A model generated the notes under the pieces. It saw only the letters and a program-made list of their open reading frames with translations. It was not told the origin of the DNA and did no database searches. Below are positions 48,301-59,975 of a stretch of 64,000 bases of DNA, in pieces; position 1 is the stretch's first letter, and every line of letters starts with the position of its first letter. The stretch lies in NCBI GenBank assembly GCA_030068075.1, contig CM057826.1, forward strand, positions 36,816,211 through 36,880,210, written 5' to 3'. The stretch is from Paguma larvata. Its lineage: Eukaryota; Chordata; Mammalia; Carnivora; Viverridae. Made by a program: the position numbers and the translations under genes.

Positions 48301-48921
48301 TGCATGCATGTTGCTTTGTTTTAAACTTAGTTTCGTTTTTTGTTGCTGTTCTTTTGATTGTGGTTTGCTAGGTTGGGGAAATAAAATATTTAACTGCAGG
48401 AAGACAGAAGGAAAGGTATGGATGGAGCTTTAGCATTAGGAGTGAAACTTCTTTGCTTGGTTGAAGGTGTCAATAACATAACTGTCCAGAGAAATTAGCA
48501 ATTCCAGGGGAGGTAGGCTGGCAACAAAGTAAACTTTGTATTTTGACCACTCATGTTATCTTTCTATGTAACTAATATTCACTGATTCACGTCACAATGA
48601 AAGGATTACATCCTTAAAAATCAAGTTCAAGTACTGACAATTATTTGGGCTACTTTAAAATACATACATACCAATGAATAAATGGCCACGGTGAATAAGT
48701 TAAGGGAAAAACAATAATTAGTGTGGCCACTGGAGTTCTGAAAAAGAAACATGAAGATGTAAATGTCTTGCAATTTTACAAGTTATGTGGATTAGCAGGT
48801 ATCATGTTTATGAAGTGATAGCGATTGTAGGTTCTTGGACCAATAGTAAAGCAGTTTCAACTGTTCCATAGTTTGTAAAATAAGAACGAAAACTGAAATA
48901 TAGCTGGCAAGATGTAAGTAT
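45347..48921. other. Unassigned AT-rich DNA, about 3.6 kb
   Basis: No gene or repeat recognised. The longest open frames are 62 codons (45469-45657, minus) and 65 codons (48086-48283, minus). This is one of the longest stretches without a recognisable repeat. Confidence 0.5.
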
Positions 48922-48932
48922 GCAGGTTCCTT

Positions 48933-49154
48933 TTTTTTATTTTTTTTAACATTTATTCATTTTCAAGAGACAGAGAGAGACACAGCTTGAGCAGGAGAAG
49001 GGCAGAAAAAGAGAGGGAGGCACAGAATCTGAAGCAGGCTCCAGGCTCTGAGCTTTCAGCACAGAGCCCAATGAGGGGCTCGAACTCACAGACTGTGAGC
49101 TCATGACCTGAGCTGAAGTCGGATGCTCAACTGACTGAGCCACCCAGGTGCCCC
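48933..49154 (-). mobile_element. CAN-SINE, inverted, with 11-bp target-site duplication
   Basis: Poly-T start, CAGAATCTGAAGCAGGCTCC, CTGTGAGCTCATGACCTGAG, head complement GAGCCACCCAGGTGCCCC. Flanked by GCAGGTTCCTT at 48922-48932 and 49155-49165. The minus-strand frame 48946-49206 is this SINE read through. Confidence 0.95.
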
Positions 49155-49165
49155 GCAGGTTCCTT

Positions 49166-50040
49166 ATTTTAAAACAAAAAAATTCTGCTGATTTTGCTAC
49201 TTCCATCAGAGCTAAAAAGTCTGTAAGTGATCAGCATTTCAGCATTCCTCAATACTACAGCTACTTAGTCTTTGTGTTTTTTTTCCTCAGTTACTGACCT
49301 CTGTCTACAATCAATTTTGATTGTCACTGGCAAGTCAAACTTGCAATGCATCCATGTTTCAGGACTTGGCATAAAAATCTAATTCTGACTTGGTACAGAG
49401 TGACCTGACCAGTTCTGATTCTTTGTCTGGCTACCTGTGGTGAGGAAGAAGTGCAGAGACAAGCACAGGGGACCAGAAATCAGGCTAGAGGTGAGGTGGG
49501 AGAAGGTTATCTCTTACCAGTTCATGTGCACAGTATCGGAGGAAATAGATTCTCACCCAAAGGGAAATATGTGAAAGGCTGAAATGGGGTAAATATTATA
49601 TACCACAATTTCCACACCAATACATACACGAGGCTGCCAAAATTTAGCTCTTTTTCTTTGAGAACTTGGGTTCCCCATCTTGGGGGATCATGAAGATGAT
49701 TAAAAGGTAGGGTTTTAGTGGGAAACACAAGTATCTAAAAGAGAGGTTATAATGCACAAATGACAGCAGCGATAGAAAAGAAGGAACTAAAGGCAAAAAG
49801 CAGCTCATGGATCCCACACGTGAAGAAGTGACAATAGTACTCTGGTCCTAGCATGGGCTAAGGGTGTCTCTGGGTCAAGAAAAGGGTAAAAATACCAGCC
49901 CCTTTTAGCCCACCCTATGCTGCTTGTTGCCCAGAAGCGTGGACTGGCAGCCTTATTACACCAAATACATTTGGTCCAGGCAATGACTAACCACCAGCAT
50001 CTGGCAAGCATTCAGTCACTATGCAAAAAGCAATATCCCC
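49166..50040. other. Unassigned DNA
   Basis: No gene recognised. Minus frames at 49522-49728 and 49805-50011 show no known domain. Confidence 0.4.
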
Positions 50041-50530
50041 TTTTCCCTTGCTAAGAAAACCCCAGTTCAGTAGGTGTGGTGATGCAATCAGTCCACGGAT
50101 AAATCATGGTCAGGAGATGTAGTCTCTTTTCCCCAAATATTTGTGTAGCGGTATGTGTATAACCTAATTATAGGCAAGTAAACTAAGGAGAAAGTTGGCT
50201 GGACATACAGTATAATAGATGTAATGAAGAATACATTCTTTTTTGCCATTTTTACCTTCACTCTTTTGTTTCCTACTTAGAATGCTGCTGCAGGAAAGTA
50301 TGAGGCTTAGGGCTCTGAATACTACTGTGACTATGAGTGGACCACTGTGATGCTCATCCACTGAGTCAGAAAGAGTAGAAGGACGGAAATAACTTGAATC
50401 ATTGTAACATCACTGAGTTGTTGTGACCAACTTGTACCACCAGACCTCTAGTTACTTATGATAATTAAATGTCATTATTGTCTAAACCATTGTTGTTAAA
50501 GCATTCTATTACCTAAAATAAAATTCAATC
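50041..50530 (+). mobile_element. Possible old LTR-like interspersed repeat
   Basis: GATAAATCATGGTCAGGAGA, TTTCCCCAAATATTTGTGTA, GGACCACTGTGATGCTCATC, then GATAATTAAATGTCATTATT and TGTCTAAACCATTGTTG at the right end look like a worn mammalian LTR or L1 3' end. Family and orientation are guesses from text resemblance only. Confidence 0.35.
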
Positions 50531-51014
50531 TTTACAGTTACATAATAGTAGTGCTGGCAGTTCAAGTAAAGCAGCATAAGTAATTACCGTGAACGGGGGT
50601 ATTCCGGTTGAGCAAAGAACAAGGTTGCTGCAAGCTAACTCCTTAGCAAATAGTTGATAGAATTGGGTACGTTATTCTTAATAAGTTTAGCACATTACCT
50701 TCTAACACCAGAATGCAAGCTCGAGTCTGTGATAAGAAACTAAGTGTTTGGGAACCTGTGGACATAGGCTCTGTCATTAGTAAGTACTAGTGAGAGGACA
50801 CAAGGAGGCCCAGGTGAAAGGTGAAAGGTGATATCTGCTACTCTAATAAGGCAGTCCACCATTATCTACTGACAGATTCACCTGGAAATAAAGTCAGCAA
50901 GTTGTGGCCTAGGCCAAGACTCAATCAAATAAATTTTCTCAGGTCAAAGGATTTACCAAGATGAAGAAGCCTCCACAGACTTCTCATATTTCAACCTTGT
51001 TAATAATAGTAGGA
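50531..51014. other. Unassigned DNA
   Basis: Nothing recognised. A short AGGTGAAAGG duplication lies near 50813-50830. Confidence 0.4.
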
Positions 51015-51320
51015 ACGAAAATAAAAACAATAGCTGCTGCTACTATTTGTTAAACAGCTAGTATATGCCAAACATTAGACTAATTATTATCTTGATCAAA
51101 TCTAATAACAACCACCACCCAGGAGAGCTCTACACATATAATAGGTCTTCAATAAATTTATTTTCATTACAAAAATGAACATATGAACAAACGATATAAC
51201 TCTCATGAATTCCATTTAACAGATGAGGAAATTAAGACTTAGAAAAGTTAAGCGAATTGCCCAACACTACACAGAGAGTAAGTGGAAAGACTAAGATTTA
51301 AGACCATGTCTTCCTAATCC
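51015..51320 (-). mobile_element. MIR ancient SINE, inverted, with internal insertion or fused copy
   Basis: The left part (CTACTATTTGTTAAACAGCT, AGTATATGCCAAACATTAGA) and the right part (TTTAACAGATGAGGAAATTA, GACTTAGAAAAGTTAAGCGA, ATTGCCCAACACTACACAGA) are both reverse-complement MIR. About 80 bp of other sequence (about 51120-51200), including an L2-like CTTCAATAAATTTATTT, separates them. Confidence 0.82.
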
Positions 51321-52794
51321 CCAAACCCATCCCCTTAAGATGTCTGGTCCATAGTGCTGCTTCCAAGGTGTTCAGTGAATGACCAATTTTTTACATGTAA
51401 AAGTAAATAGTACACCTATTTTGTGGGGTTTCTTGGGTTTGTATTAGATATCTAATCTCTGAGGTTCTGAACACTCAGCTATTTGGGTTATGGATGCCTA
51501 AACATTGGACAGCATCATGTTCTGAATATCTTCTTCTTTCTAACACCTAGTTGGAGGTGGTTTCTTAAATGGCCTGGTCTCCAAGAGAGGTCTTAAGGGG
51601 GAAATATCCTCTGCCATATGATGGACATTGGTTACGTGGACATTACAGTCTACTGAGCATGGCTTTGTCCATAGAAATTCTTGAAATTAGAGCCTCACAT
51701 TGGAAGCAAGAATCCACCAGCCCCAATTCCCTAGAGACAGGAAAGGTTTCCCTAGTCCATACCTCCTCTAATCATGGCCTCTAGGAGTTTTGTGGCCCTG
51801 ATTTGTCCCCTCATAACCCAAGAGCTTGGATGGGTTCCCAGAACTACAGTTAACGTCAATTCTGGCCTGAAAGTCAGTTTCAGAGATACCAATGCTATTA
51901 TGTGCAAGGTCATATGGGCTTCAGTTTACTCTAAGATACTTATTGGGATACTTATTCAGTTTACTCTAAGATACTTATTGTGAGTAGCTTTTTTATAACC
52001 AACCAAGTGACACCTTCCACTGAAAAACAACTGATATATGAAAAAGCATAATAATTAATACTAACCTAAATTAAATACTAACAACACTTAATGTAATTGC
52101 TGATAATTTTGTACTGGAAAATTATACAATCTTTGATATTTGCAATATATAAATTTTCTTCCCTGTGGAATATCTTTGGAAAGGTTTTATTGTTGCTGGG
52201 AAAAAACATATTCATCATCGAATAACAATGTTAATGACTAATTAATCGGTAATCAATTTTAATTATAAAAGAAAACACTATTAACAGCTACCATAACCCA
52301 CTATTAACTATTGGTATGAAAAGTTCCAATAACTAATAATTCTTACCTACGTAATGTGAAATATATTTAACACAATTGCTGATAAATGTATCCTGGAACA
52401 ATCATGTGGTCGTTAATTTCCTTATGGCATAAATTGCTTCCTTATCACATAGTATGTCTTCAAAACATTATCATTTTATTCTGAAGGAAAATTTTCCTAA
52501 TCAAATAGTAACCAGTGAGTCATTTTTCATTGAGTGTAAGCAGTATGTGTCTTGAGCTTACATATTAGATTAGTTAGTACTAGATTATGGTCTATTTACC
52601 TACCCAAAGGTAGGCTGAAGGTTGAAGACTCACTTTGATTCAGAATTATTGAGAAAGGGGAATTTGATTACAATTTCTAACTCTGTAAAGTTATGCAGTG
52701 GCTTGAACCTTTATTCACTACCACTTGAATTGCTCACTTTTAACTGACTTGGATTTATGTAATGCTACTGATTGAGAAATCAGCAATGCTTTTA
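51321..52794. other. Unassigned AT-rich DNA with a local duplication
   Basis: No gene recognised. The segment contains a 25-bp perfect repeat (51921-51980) and two loosely similar AT-rich stretches starting near 52095 and 52373. The frames at 51569-51784 and 51774-51983 (71 and 69 codons) show no known domain. Confidence 0.4.
51921..51980. repeat. 35-bp tandem duplication
   Basis: A perfect 25-bp unit beginning TCAGTTTACTCTAAGATACT lies at 51921-51945 and again at 51956-51980. Confidence 0.92.
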
Positions 52795-52890
52795 TTTTAT
52801 ATTAAACAAATACTTATCGAAAATCTTCTATGTATCAGACACTGTACCAGTTCCTAGACATATAAGGACAAATCATGGACCATCGTGTGG
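52795..52890 (-). mobile_element. L2 3' end fragment, inverted
   Basis: ACAAATACTTATCGAAAATC, TTCTATGTATCAGACACTGT and ACCAGTTCCTAGACATATAA are the reverse complement of the L2 3' end. Confidence 0.62.
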
Positions 52891-52924
52891 AGACAAAAGT
52901 GTGATGTTTAGTAGCAGATATTTT

Positions 52925-54180
52925 TTAAAGTATTTTTTTAATTAAGTACAAAATTCATATTACAAAAATGCAAACTCATATAGACTGATGAATTTTTACA
53001 AAATGAACATACTAATATAAACAGCACCTAGAACACAAAATGGATCATTACCAGAACTAAACACACCACTCAGGTTTCCTTTCTCTCATTGTACCTTCAA
53101 GGGTAAACACCTTAGATTGGTTTTACCTCATTTTAATCTAATTTATTATAATTTAATTTATATTTGAATACAAGTTTATATGGTATAAATTTTATATAAC
53201 TTTATATGCATTTTACTGGAGACAGATTTGGATTTTTTCAAGTTTAGGGTCATTATGAATTGTAAGGCTATGAAAATTCTTGTGTGTGTCTTTTTATGAA
53301 CATCTTACATATTTGGGGGGGAATATATATACCTAAAAGTAGACTTACTAGATCATAAAGTCCATACATGCTTAGCTTTAGTAAATATAAGCAAACACTT
53401 CTTCAAAGTGACTGTATCAATTTACAATCCTACCAATAGTTATAGGAATTCCACTAACTTCAGATCCTCAACTACACTTATAATTGATCATATCCATTTC
53501 AGGCATTCTGGTATATACCAGCATCTTAATCAAGGTTTTCATTTATATTTTCCAGGTGATTAATGATGTTGAATACTTTTTAAAGATATTAATGTATCAT
53601 TTTCTTTTATAAGTACCTGTTCAAGTTCTTTGCCCATGTTTTCCCCCCACTGTGGCCTTATTTCTATTGATTTTTAGGAGCTCTTTATATTTTGTGGATA
53701 TGAACCTTGCATCAAATATATACTTCACTTATGTCCTCAAGTTGGTAGCTTTGTTTTTCACTCTCTTAACTGTGTCTTGCAATGATAAATTACTAAGACC
53801 TTCTTAATTTTATAAATAAAATCCTATTTTATAAAACTCCCTTTATAGTTAGCGCTCTAAGTCCTCTTTAAAACATATTTGCTATTCCCAAGGCCAGGAA
53901 GATATTTTATCTTTCTTCTAAATGTTTTATTTTTAAAGTATTTTATATTTAGATCTGGAATGGATTTTGAATATGGTTTAAGGTCAAGATATATTTATTT
54001 AGTATTGTATTCAACAGCCAAAACCATTTATTAAAAATATCATTCTTTCCTCTCTGCTCACAGTGTCACCTTTGGCATACACTAGGTGCCCATTTTTTTA
54101 GAGTGTTTCTATACTCCATATCTGCTCCACTTGTCTCTTCATCTAACCTTACATCAATACCTCACTTAATTACTATAGTT
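52925..54180 (-). mobile_element. Old L1 (L1M type) 3' half, inverted
   Basis: Plus-strand text runs from the complement of the 3' UTR (GACTGATGAATTTTTACAAA, CAGCACCTAGAACACAAAAT) into the complement of ORF2 C-terminal sequence: GGTCATTATGAATTGTAAGG, ACAATCCTACCAATAGTTAT, GTTCAAGTTCTTTGCCCATG, GGAGCTCTTTATATTTTGTG, ACTAGGTGCCC. All frames are broken. Confidence 0.75.
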
Positions 54181-54192
54181 TTACAGTAGTTT

Positions 54193-54370
54193 TCTTTATT
54201 GAAATATAGTCAATATACAATATTACTTTCAGGTGTGCCACATAGTGATTTGATATTTGTATAAATTATTAAATAATCAACATGATAGGTCTACTTGCCA
54301 TCTACCATTATATAAAGTTATCACAATATTATTGATAATATTGTGGATAATACTGTGGACCTCCTCTAAT
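54193..54370 (-). mobile_element. L1 3' UTR fragment, inverted
   Basis: TTTATTGAAATATAGTCAAT, ACTTTCAGGTGTGCCACATA, GTGATTTGATATTTGTATAA and ATAAAGTTATCACAATATTA follow a known L1 3' UTR complement ('ttattgaggtatagttgac ... tttcaggtgtacaacatagtgattc'). It may be a separate insertion next to the previous one. Confidence 0.6.
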
Positions 54371-56034
54371 ATTAATCAAACTGAAAACTAGAATCCAAAT
54401 GATCATTACAAATATGCCAAATGATGTATCCTGAAAATGTGAGAAAGAAATATTTCCTCTGATTTCTCCATTCTTCCATGGAATTGATAGTCATTGATAG
54501 TTATGGTTACTTATTTCCTAAAACTGACAGTCTAGAAAAACATGAGTGAAATAGCAGTTGCTTAGTGACTCGGAGAACATATTTTATCCAATCCTACACT
54601 CTCCTTGGTTTCCTTAGTAATGAAGTTGCTGATCACTGAGCCTGAAAGATAAAGAGCCTACATTGTTACAGTTTGTTCCTACTCACACAAAAAGAGTTTA
54701 TTGAATACAGATAAGATTACAAAACCACCAAATCTGAGATTTCAGATTATTTGAAGATGGGAAGATAAATCAGGAGAGGCATGATAATGCCCCCCAAAAA
54801 CAACAAAAACAAAACCTCTACTAGGAAACAGGCGATAAACATTATCCCATTGTCAGGACCCTGCCTTGTAATGGGTCCTGTATAGGTCCTATATAGAAAG
54901 AGTCAATAGATTCTGATTTGAGCTCTAATTTGAGCTATTTCAGATCATATGTCCAGGCCCTGACTGACATCATAGCCCTTACCCAAGATAACTGCTTGGA
55001 GTTGGTGGGAAGGAAATCAGTATATCATCCTCCATTCACGAGATATTTCATTTATCTACAGTTCAGGAATTGGAGGACATTCAAATGCACATCAAGTCCT
55101 GTACAAATTAAAAAGCACTGGAAGGTCTATTAAGAACTTTGGAGAGAAAAGTTCAGATGTATGCATAAATTTGAAAGCTAAATTTTTTGTAATACGTACC
55201 CACTCAGAATGTATTCATCTTTTGTAAATAAAAGTTTTAAAACTTTCACTAACCTGATCATAAATTATATGATTTATCTAAAGCCATTCCACTTTAAATA
55301 TACTACCAAATGAGGGATTGGAGAAAGTGATTTCATATACTACATAGTTACAAATTGGAGCAAGGTTCTTAAAAACTCTTTTATGAGTAGCAAGAAATGA
55401 AAACTTTTCTGGGTTATTTATGCAGAAGAAGTCTCTTTAGCTGGACAAATCAGTTTAGATAACAGGTGCGTTCATGTACAAAGATAACATTTAGAGATGA
55501 TATTAGCATTTTTTAGCACAGGACTAGAACTATACTTGATTTATGGCAAATTTAATCATCTTTAGAATTTTCATTCCATTTTTATCATAAATATATTAAT
55601 AAAAAAGCATAAAATAGATTCAAAGCCTAGAAAAGATGCACATAGTTTAAGAAAAAGTTTCTCAGAGTGATTTTTCACAATCATGAAAATTCTGTATTTT
55701 AATGTTCTGCTATAACTGTGCTGAAATATATATACTGTCCGATTATATATATGTCCAATATATATGTATATATTGTCCAATTAGAAATTTAACTTTCCAC
55801 ATTGTAGATATATTTTAAAGGTAAAAGCATGCTCACACACATACACACACGCACTCCCACTTTGCTAGAATTATTAAATAGCTTTCTAGGCATTCATGTG
55901 CTTGCTAACCTTTTAATAGCTATATAGAATTTCTAGAGATCAACGAAATTATTTATACGGGTCTTGTCTATTTAAGGCAGAAGTTTAAGGTCAGGATTTT
56001 GAAGACTTGTTTGCCATGGATTCATTTTATAAAT
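54371..56034. other. Unassigned AT-rich DNA
   Basis: No gene or repeat recognised. Two AT/TG-rich patches lie near 55724-55780 and 55832-55856. The 71-codon plus frame (54918-55133) shows no known domain. Confidence 0.45.
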
Positions 56035-56285
56035 AATACGCGAGCATGGTATTAGGCGCCAAATACGGCATAGTCTCTACCTTCAAAAACTCTCAAGTGA
56101 GTAAATAAAACAAGTAGAGATAAATTACTAGGCCAAGTGGCAAGTGCTTTGACAGAATGTAAACCAAACTGTGCAGCAACAGAGATAGAACCACTAATTC
56201 TGCTTGGAGAGTTCAGGAACACTTCACAGAGAAAATGTCATTTGAGCTCTAATCTCAAGAGTAAATAATATTTGCAAAATAAAAG
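56035..56285 (-). mobile_element. L2 fragment, inverted
   Basis: GAGCATGGTATTAGGCGCCA, GTCTCTACCTTCAAAAACTC, GTGGCAAGTGCTTTGACAGA, GGAACACTTCACAGAGAAAA and TGTCATTTGAGCTCTAATCT follow the reverse-complement order of the L2 3' region. Confidence 0.7.
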
Positions 56286-56289
56286 AGGA

Positions 56290-57290
56290 GATAATTTCTG
56301 GTTCATGATGGAGGGCTGAAGGTATAAGTTTGCTTCACTTCCCTCCCAACATCTTACCAAATGGCAGTAAAATGATTTTTAAAAATCAGCAGAACAGAAA
56401 TTTTTATGTATTTCTTAATGGTAGAGACTTATTCCACTTCTATTTAGAAGTAACGTAGAATAAAGGAAACAACGTCAGGGTCATGCTTGGCAGAAAACTT
56501 CCCCATAAGTAGATTCTACCCTGGGCCGACCTAGAAAATATCCACACCTTAAATTGGCAAGTATGGTACAGAAAAATTTGTTGTTGGGCATCAATGATGG
56601 TAGTTAGAGAATTGTTTAGACAAGGGCTAGGTTAGGCACTCATTCTCTTCTGCTAACAGAGAAACTGACTGCAGTATTTACTCCTATTAGAAAATAGGAA
56701 GCAGTGATCTCACTGTGGGTACATGGTTGATGAGAGAGACAGAGTAGAGCCTAAGATAACTTATGGCTTCTGCAATGTACCCAGAGGAATAAAAGGAAAG
56801 ACATACCCAATTAGGAGTGGAAATGAGTCAGGTACTTTTACCCAAGACAAGGCATCCTTACTTTGAACTTGCCTGCCTTGGCTTTGCTATCAACGCACCA
56901 TACATTTCACAGATTCTACCTTCTCTTTGGTAGAAAGATATTTTAGGTAAACAGATCTCCCAACTAATACTTGGCTAATTAACAAACCTCCCAACAGTAT
57001 TTTCTTTTAAATTGAAATTAAAGAAAAACTGAGTGGAAAAGAAAGAACATAAAAAGAAAAAAAGGACAATAAATGTACAAATCACATCCAAGGAAAAGTC
57101 AATCAATGAAAAAAATGAACAAACCACTTACTCCAGAGGAAATAGATTTAATGCAAGAAGGAGAAAATAAGTTAAAAATATTTTTAGCTGATATCTTTAA
57201 AGAGATGTGAAAGGATAATGTATCCAAAAAAGAACAATCAGCTGAAAAGGAAGCAATCACAGAAAAGGAGGAGTTCCTGGATATTTAAAA
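56290..57290 (+). mobile_element. Possible old L1-like 5' segment with ORF1-type coiled coil
   Basis: TCATGATGGAGGGCTGAAGG, TTTGCTTCACTTCCC and later a purine-rich stretch. From 57112 the text reads MNKPLTPEEIDLMQEGENKL, one stop, then a K/E-rich run ending near 57286. This resembles the charged coiled-coil start of an old LINE ORF1. Family assignment is tentative and there is no intact frame. Confidence 0.4.
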
Positions 57291-58700
57291 AAAAAATTTT
57301 TTTTTAAAGGTGAATTTTACCTGGGGCACATTGAAAAATATTTCAGAAAGTACATCTAATTCATGTTAAATGACACTAAAAAGATAATGATGGGCTTTTT
57401 TTAGACATAAGTTCTTAGTGTGTGTATTGTCTCAAGAGACAATAAATGAAGGTATAAGAAAAAAATTAGTTGGAAAAGCCTATAAATGAGTTGTGACGGA
57501 TTTAAAAGATCTAATACCTGAGCAAGCAATATGAAGAACCCAGAGGCAACCCTTTTCTATTGCAGAACCCCCAGAAACTCAGAAATTGTCAGCAAAGTTG
57601 GGTTGAGGGCAAGGCTAAAAGACGGGCATTAGATGTATAAATCCAAAACGCAGGTAAAAATCTCAGATTTTCAACCCTCTGCATCTGTGAGATTTTCCCT
57701 CCCTCCCTTCTTGTTAATCTTCTCTCACCCACATACACACACACAAAGTTTGAAAGTTTACCTCCTAGGGTGGATAAAGCAGAGGAATTCTTACTGAGTG
57801 AATTCTCAGTCTACTCAAATAAAGATAGTCCCAGAAAATGAGTTTTTTCAGGTTTCTACCAGATGGGTCTAATAGTGATAGTTGTCTCAGTATGTGGTTT
57901 TGAAGGGCAATCCAAATCCATTCTTCCTTTCCAACGGCCTTTAGGCTAAAAACAAGGATTCCCAATCAAACAAACAGAATGGGATACCTATTTTAATTGG
58001 GATGCGGAAGTCTCCAAAAGGCTTCGAGATTCCAAAACAGCTTCATTGAAAGATTCGTTGCAGAAGCCTAGTGAAAAATTCAAGACACAAGAAGTACCTA
58101 CAACAAAAGACCGTCAGGATGCCATGACTCCTACTAGTCCCCTCTTTCCTCCTTGAGTGTGTACTCACTATCTGAATTGCCTTTCCACTCTGAAAGGGCC
58201 ACATAAACAAAAGTCCACCAAGTTAGTGACCTTACAACTGCACCATCTCCAAGGTCAGAAGCCTGAAACCACACACCTGGGCCTCCCCCATTGCACTTTC
58301 CAGGGGTAGATCATCAAAACACTGGCCCAGAAACTGATGTCTCTTTTGCAATCAACCAACACGCTGGGGGGAAAAAAAAGATTATCCTTTACGGTTTTGT
58401 ACAAAATCTTTCATACCAACTAGAATGGTCCTTATCTACGCAAAGGAGGGCCCCTCCAGGTTGAGGGGACTCCCAGGGATTCTCTGGTTAACTGTTAAAG
58501 AGTATTCCCTTCAACAGCCAGGGGAAACTAAAATTAAAATTAATAAATAACGTCGACAAATTCTGTCAGATACAAGGACTACACTCTCCACTTCAAACCC
58601 ACTCAGGAGCCTTCAGACAGGATTCTAGGAAATCTGGCAGAAGCCCGCGGAGGGTGAGAATTCTTACCTGAGTCAGCCCTCTAGGATTTCGAATTTCAGT
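57291..58700. other. Unassigned DNA, gradually more GC-rich
   Basis: No gene or repeat recognised. Composition rises in GC from about 58 kb toward the LTR-like segment. This could be internal sequence of the same degenerate element, but I cannot show it. Confidence 0.35.
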
Positions 58701-58728
58701 AGTGCCTGGTTGAGAAAGGAAGGTAAAA

Positions 58729-59379
58729 TGTCTCGTTGTCTCTTATTGGCCATCTATCCTTTTCTCTCCCTCAAACGCATATTGCCTTCTTGTTTGTCTC
58801 CATTTGTCTCTGAGAATCCGGCTTGGCGTTCTGCCTGCCCGGGGGGCACTCAGTTGTCGTTCTTGCTATTCAGGCAGCTCCGCTGTCTACTGGGACAAAA
58901 ATACAGCCGGACAGAAATGTGGGTTGCACCCTATTTGCAGCTTTGATGTGGCCGGACGGAAATGTGGGTTGCACCCATTTATGGACGTCTCTGTTAAAGT
59001 AACTTTCTAAACCAAGTCGGAGCAGCTCCTAACGGGGTCACGTCAGAAACTGAAACCTAGGTAACTTCGCGTCCCTGCACACGCTCTGCTTGACCGGAAA
59101 TGCGGTCTGTTCAGTTAGCCAATCCCCAAACACCAAGCCAACGCTGGGCCTTCTCACCCGGGCCTTCTCACCCCAGACAAGGTGGTTCTGGGGCTCCTGC
59201 CAATCAGGCAGTTTTAGTTTCCATTTTTCTCTTCACCGTTTATTATTCTTTACCTCATAAAAGTTGTCTGCCTTCTGTCCCATTTTTCGGTTCTCCACAG
59301 GAGACTGCCTACTTCATGAAGTGGTTCGCAATTTGTTTGTACCACCTAAATTATATATTATTTAAATCCTCTGTTAACA
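58729..59379 (+). mobile_element. Candidate endogenous-retrovirus LTR (ERV1-like), unassigned family
   Basis: The limits are a guess: a TG at 58729 after a purine-rich GAGAAAGGAAGG (58711-58722), and a CA at 59378-59379. Inside, in promoter order, are a 26-bp repeat in two copies 45 bp apart (58906 and 58951), CCAAT at 59119 and 59200, and CATAAAAG at 59256-59263. A possible primer-binding site, TGGTGACTAAGGGATTC, follows at 59385-59401 but does not fully match a tRNA 3' end that I can name. The region is richer in CpG than its surroundings. Confidence 0.42.
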
Positions 59380-59384
59380 GTTTT

Positions 59385-59975
59385 TGGTGACTAAGGGATT
59401 CTAAAGCTGACTTCTTGGCCTGCGCGACAACCAGACGCACAGGGGAGGCACCTGCTGAAGCCTTCGTGCTCATGCTCCTCTCATCCGTACTCAGAGCTGT
59501 GGGTAAGTCGCTGTCGGATTTGGGCTCCGCTCTTGCGTGCAGCTCTCCGATCTAAGCAAACTTTATATTATTTATTACATATATTATGTTATATACTATA
59601 TTATATTATACCTATATTCATAATTCTCAGAAAGTTTCTGGGTTTTCGGAAAGGTTCCAGGGGGGTTTATTAAAATTCCCAAAAAGGTTCTGGGGTCCTG
59701 GAAATGTCCTGGGGTGGTCATATGGGGAGGCCACAATGGGTGGCAGCCAGTAGGGGATTTATAAGGTAAAAATTTCATGTTGTCCCTTCCTTTCCAAATC
59801 CTGACTCTTGTGAATTTGGCTTTGGGGTGCCCATTGGTTATCAGTAATTTCTCTCTCCCGGACAGCTGTTGCCTTCTTATTTGCCTTGTTTTGCATCTGA
59901 GACCTTGGTTTTCTGCCTGCCTGGGGCATGCAGTTTGTGGTTCTTGTCTGCATAGTCAGCTTAACTGTGAAGTTG
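59385..59975 (+). mobile_element. Candidate retroviral leader plus partial repeat of the upstream segment
   Basis: Follows the LTR-like segment. It contains a splice-donor-like CTGTGGGTAAGT (GTAAGT at 59503-59508), a TA-rich patch (about 59560-59608) and a G-rich stretch with repeated GGTTC/TCCTGGAAATGTCC text. From about 59764 it resembles 58719-58890 again (GTTGCCTTCTTATTTGCCTT and TTCTGCCTGCCTGGGG against TTGCCTTCTTGTTTG and TTCTGCCTGCCCGGGG). No gag, pol or env frame is recognisable, so this is at best a broken remnant. Confidence 0.38.
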
